Source: an uncultured Anaerotruncus sp.
GTDB lineage: Bacteria; Bacillota; Clostridia; Oscillospirales; Acutalibacteraceae
Assembly (NCBI GenBank): GCA_900539775.1
Contig: UQDL01000003.1
Span: forward strand, 163,116-227,115
Direction of reading: 5' to 3'
DNA: 64,000 bases
Under the pieces are notes generated by a model. The model did no database searches. It saw only the letters and a list, made by a program, of their open reading frames with translations, and had not been told where the DNA came from. The position numbers and the translations under genes were made by a program. Shown here piece by piece: positions 63,303-64,000 of this stretch. The stretch's first letter is position 1; every line of letters starts with the position of its first letter.

Positions 63303-63788
63303 ATGGATTATAAAAGCCAAACACGTTGTTTTACAGGGCATCGCAACATTGCCCCATATACGCCCGACACGGTCTTTGAACAGACGAAGGCCATCGTTAC
63401 CCTGCTTGTTTCTAAAGGTTTCAAATACTTCGGCACAGGTGGTGCTTTGGGGTTTGATACCATTGCTGCACAGGCTGTTTTGTCGGTAAAAGAAAATCAT
63501 CCCGAAGTTAAACTCATCTTAGTGTTGCCATGTGAAAATCAAACGAAATATTGGAAGCAACAAGATATTGATGTGTATAATGATATTAAATTGAGAGCCG
63601 ATAAGGTGAAGGTCCTTGCTCCGCATCACTATAACGGCTGTATGCAAAAGAGAAACAGACACCTTGTTGATTGTAGTTCTGCTTGCATTTGCTTTCTGAC
63701 AAAGCACGAGGGCGGCACGGCATATACTGTTGATTATGCAAAACAAAAGGGTCTTTATTTAATAAATATTGCCGACCGATGCAGTTGA
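63303..63788 (+). CDS. SLOG-fold protein (DUF1273/YpsA-like)
   Basis: A 161-residue soluble protein: CFTGHRNIAP at 9-18 and FGTGGALGFDTIAAQAV around 44-60 are the nucleotide-binding motifs of the SLOG (DprA/LOG-like) fold; the second half has ILVLPCENQTKYW and a KHEGGTAYTVDYA segment typical of the DUF1273 group. ATG 63303 has GGTGA five bases upstream; a GTG three codons earlier overlaps it. SLOG proteins bind nucleotides or nucleic-acid-derived ligands and are frequent in mobile elements and conflict systems. Codon choice (many GGT, GTT, GAT) differs from the GGC- and AAC-rich host genes, suggesting transfer. Confidence 0.82.
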   Translation: MDYKSQTRCFTGHRNIAPYTPDTVFEQTKAIVTLLVSKGFKYFGTGGALGFDTIAAQAVLSVKENHPEVKLILVLPCENQTKYWKQQDIDVYNDIKLRADKVKVLAPHHYNGCMQKRNRHLVDCSSACICFLTKHEGGTAYTVDYAKQKGLYLINIADRCS

Positions 63789-63804
63789 ACTTAACAAAAG
63801 GATT

Positions 63805-63819
63805 ACTTGTCTGACAAGT
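63805..63819 (+). promoter_or_regulatory. Palindrome ACTTGT-ctg-ACAAGT
   Basis: A perfect 6-bp inverted repeat with a three-base centre, 40 bases upstream of a TATAAT at 63851-63856. Operator-like, for example for a TetR- or MarR-type repressor; no regulator is in view. Confidence 0.45.
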
Positions 63820-63834
63820 TTATATGGTGGAAAG

Positions 63835-63878
63835 TACGCTCCCTCAATGCTATAATAATTTATAGTTAAGGGGGCGTA
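63835..63878 (+). promoter_or_regulatory. Inverted repeat that could hide the ribosome site of the ABC gene
   Basis: TACGCTCCCT (63835-63844) pairs with AGGGGGCGTA (63869-63878), ten pairs with one G:U. The right arm is the AAGGGGG ribosome site for the ATG at 63882, and the TATAAT at 63851-63856 sits in the loop region. In a read-through transcript this hairpin would block translation. Confidence 0.5.
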
Positions 63879-63881
63879 TTT

Positions 63882-64000
63882 ATGTTTTCGGGAATCTTTA
63901 TGAAATCTTCAAAATTGCCCGGTATGCTATCCGTAACATCAAAGGAAGGACTTGATTATATGGATATGATTTTGAAAACGACTGACCTCTGCAAAAATTT
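63882..64000 (+). CDS. ABC transporter ATPase, N-terminus only
   Basis: The frame is open from ATG 63882 to the window edge. The segment from 63966 (MILKTTDLCKNF) is the usual beginning of BcrA/lantibiotic-immunity-type ATPases, so the real start is probably 63960 or 63966 with GGAAGGA upstream; the 26 codons from 63882, which have their own AAGGGGG site, may be a leader in the same frame or an N-terminal extension. The type is judged from only about 14 residues; the transporter partner lies outside. Confidence 0.55.
   Translation, partial: MFSGIFMKSSKLPGMLSVTSKEGLDYMDMILKTTDLCKN

Noticed and set aside
1..64000. CRISPR arrays, insertion sequences, rRNA genes
   Set aside because: None seen: no regularly spaced identical repeats with unique spacers, no transposase frame and no rRNA sequence.

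Overview
The window looks like chromosomal DNA of a spore-forming, Gram-positive gut Clostridium relative, most likely an Oscillospiraceae/Ruminococcaceae member. The evidence is a gerA-type spore germination operon, firmicute gene orders (darA-holB-ricT; yloU-fakA-recG; DUF421-DUF4363), a preQ1-type riboswitch leader ahead of queT, a dockerin-like C-terminus on a secreted leucine-rich-repeat protein, and a giant Ig-like surface protein. All identifications come from reading motifs and gene order; no database search was run.

Layout. 1-1.9 kb: a DUF2207 membrane protein (cut by the window edge) and LemA. 2.1-6.7 kb: an ABC ATPase, an FtsX-type permease and a membrane-anchored surface protein behind an OmpR-type array of 11-bp-phased repeats. 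7.1-9.7 kb: a ferredoxin and the ricT-holB-darA block. 9.8-12.0 kb: citrate synthase and a membrane protein. 12.1-16.0 kb: two short ORFs, then the spore germinant receptor genes. 16.2-17.3 kb: DUF421/DUF4363 pair. 17.3-20.5 kb: queT with its riboswitch, divergent from a GH2 beta-mannosidase. 20.6-31 kb: amidohydrolase, kinase-like phosphotransferase, GAPDH, MFS carrier, a candidate structured RNA, enolase, tRNA-Ala, zinc alcohol dehydrogenase, DUF218 protein and an EamA exporter. 31-37.9 kb: secreted subtilase, prmA, a YhaM-type nuclease, a PASTA pseudokinase and the crcB fluoride channel. 38-47.5 kb: a secreted LRR protein, the 2,203-residue FIVAR/Big surface protein and a PAS-only sensor. 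47.7-56 kb: purL, apgM, a lipoprotein, metY and obg. 56-62.5 kb: recG, fakA, yloU, a peptide-binding lipoprotein and ymdB.

62.6-64 kb is different in character. After tRNA-Gln come about 0.5 kb with no gene, carrying three copies of a TTTGAGAGA repeat, then a promoter-driven, strongly folded RNA candidate, a SLOG-fold (DUF1273-like) gene with different codon choice, and the start of an ABC transporter ATPase behind an operator-like palindrome and a hairpin that could hide its ribosome site. This looks like the edge of an acquired element next to a tRNA, and it is the best place to look for something undescribed.

Most of the rest is housekeeping and envelope biology. The other points of interest are a separate 108-nt RNA candidate upstream of the MFS gene, a pseudokinase that keeps PASTA domains but lacks the kinase catalytic residues, the modular giant adhesin, a small secreted peptide gene beside the germination operon, and several palindromes at promoters.
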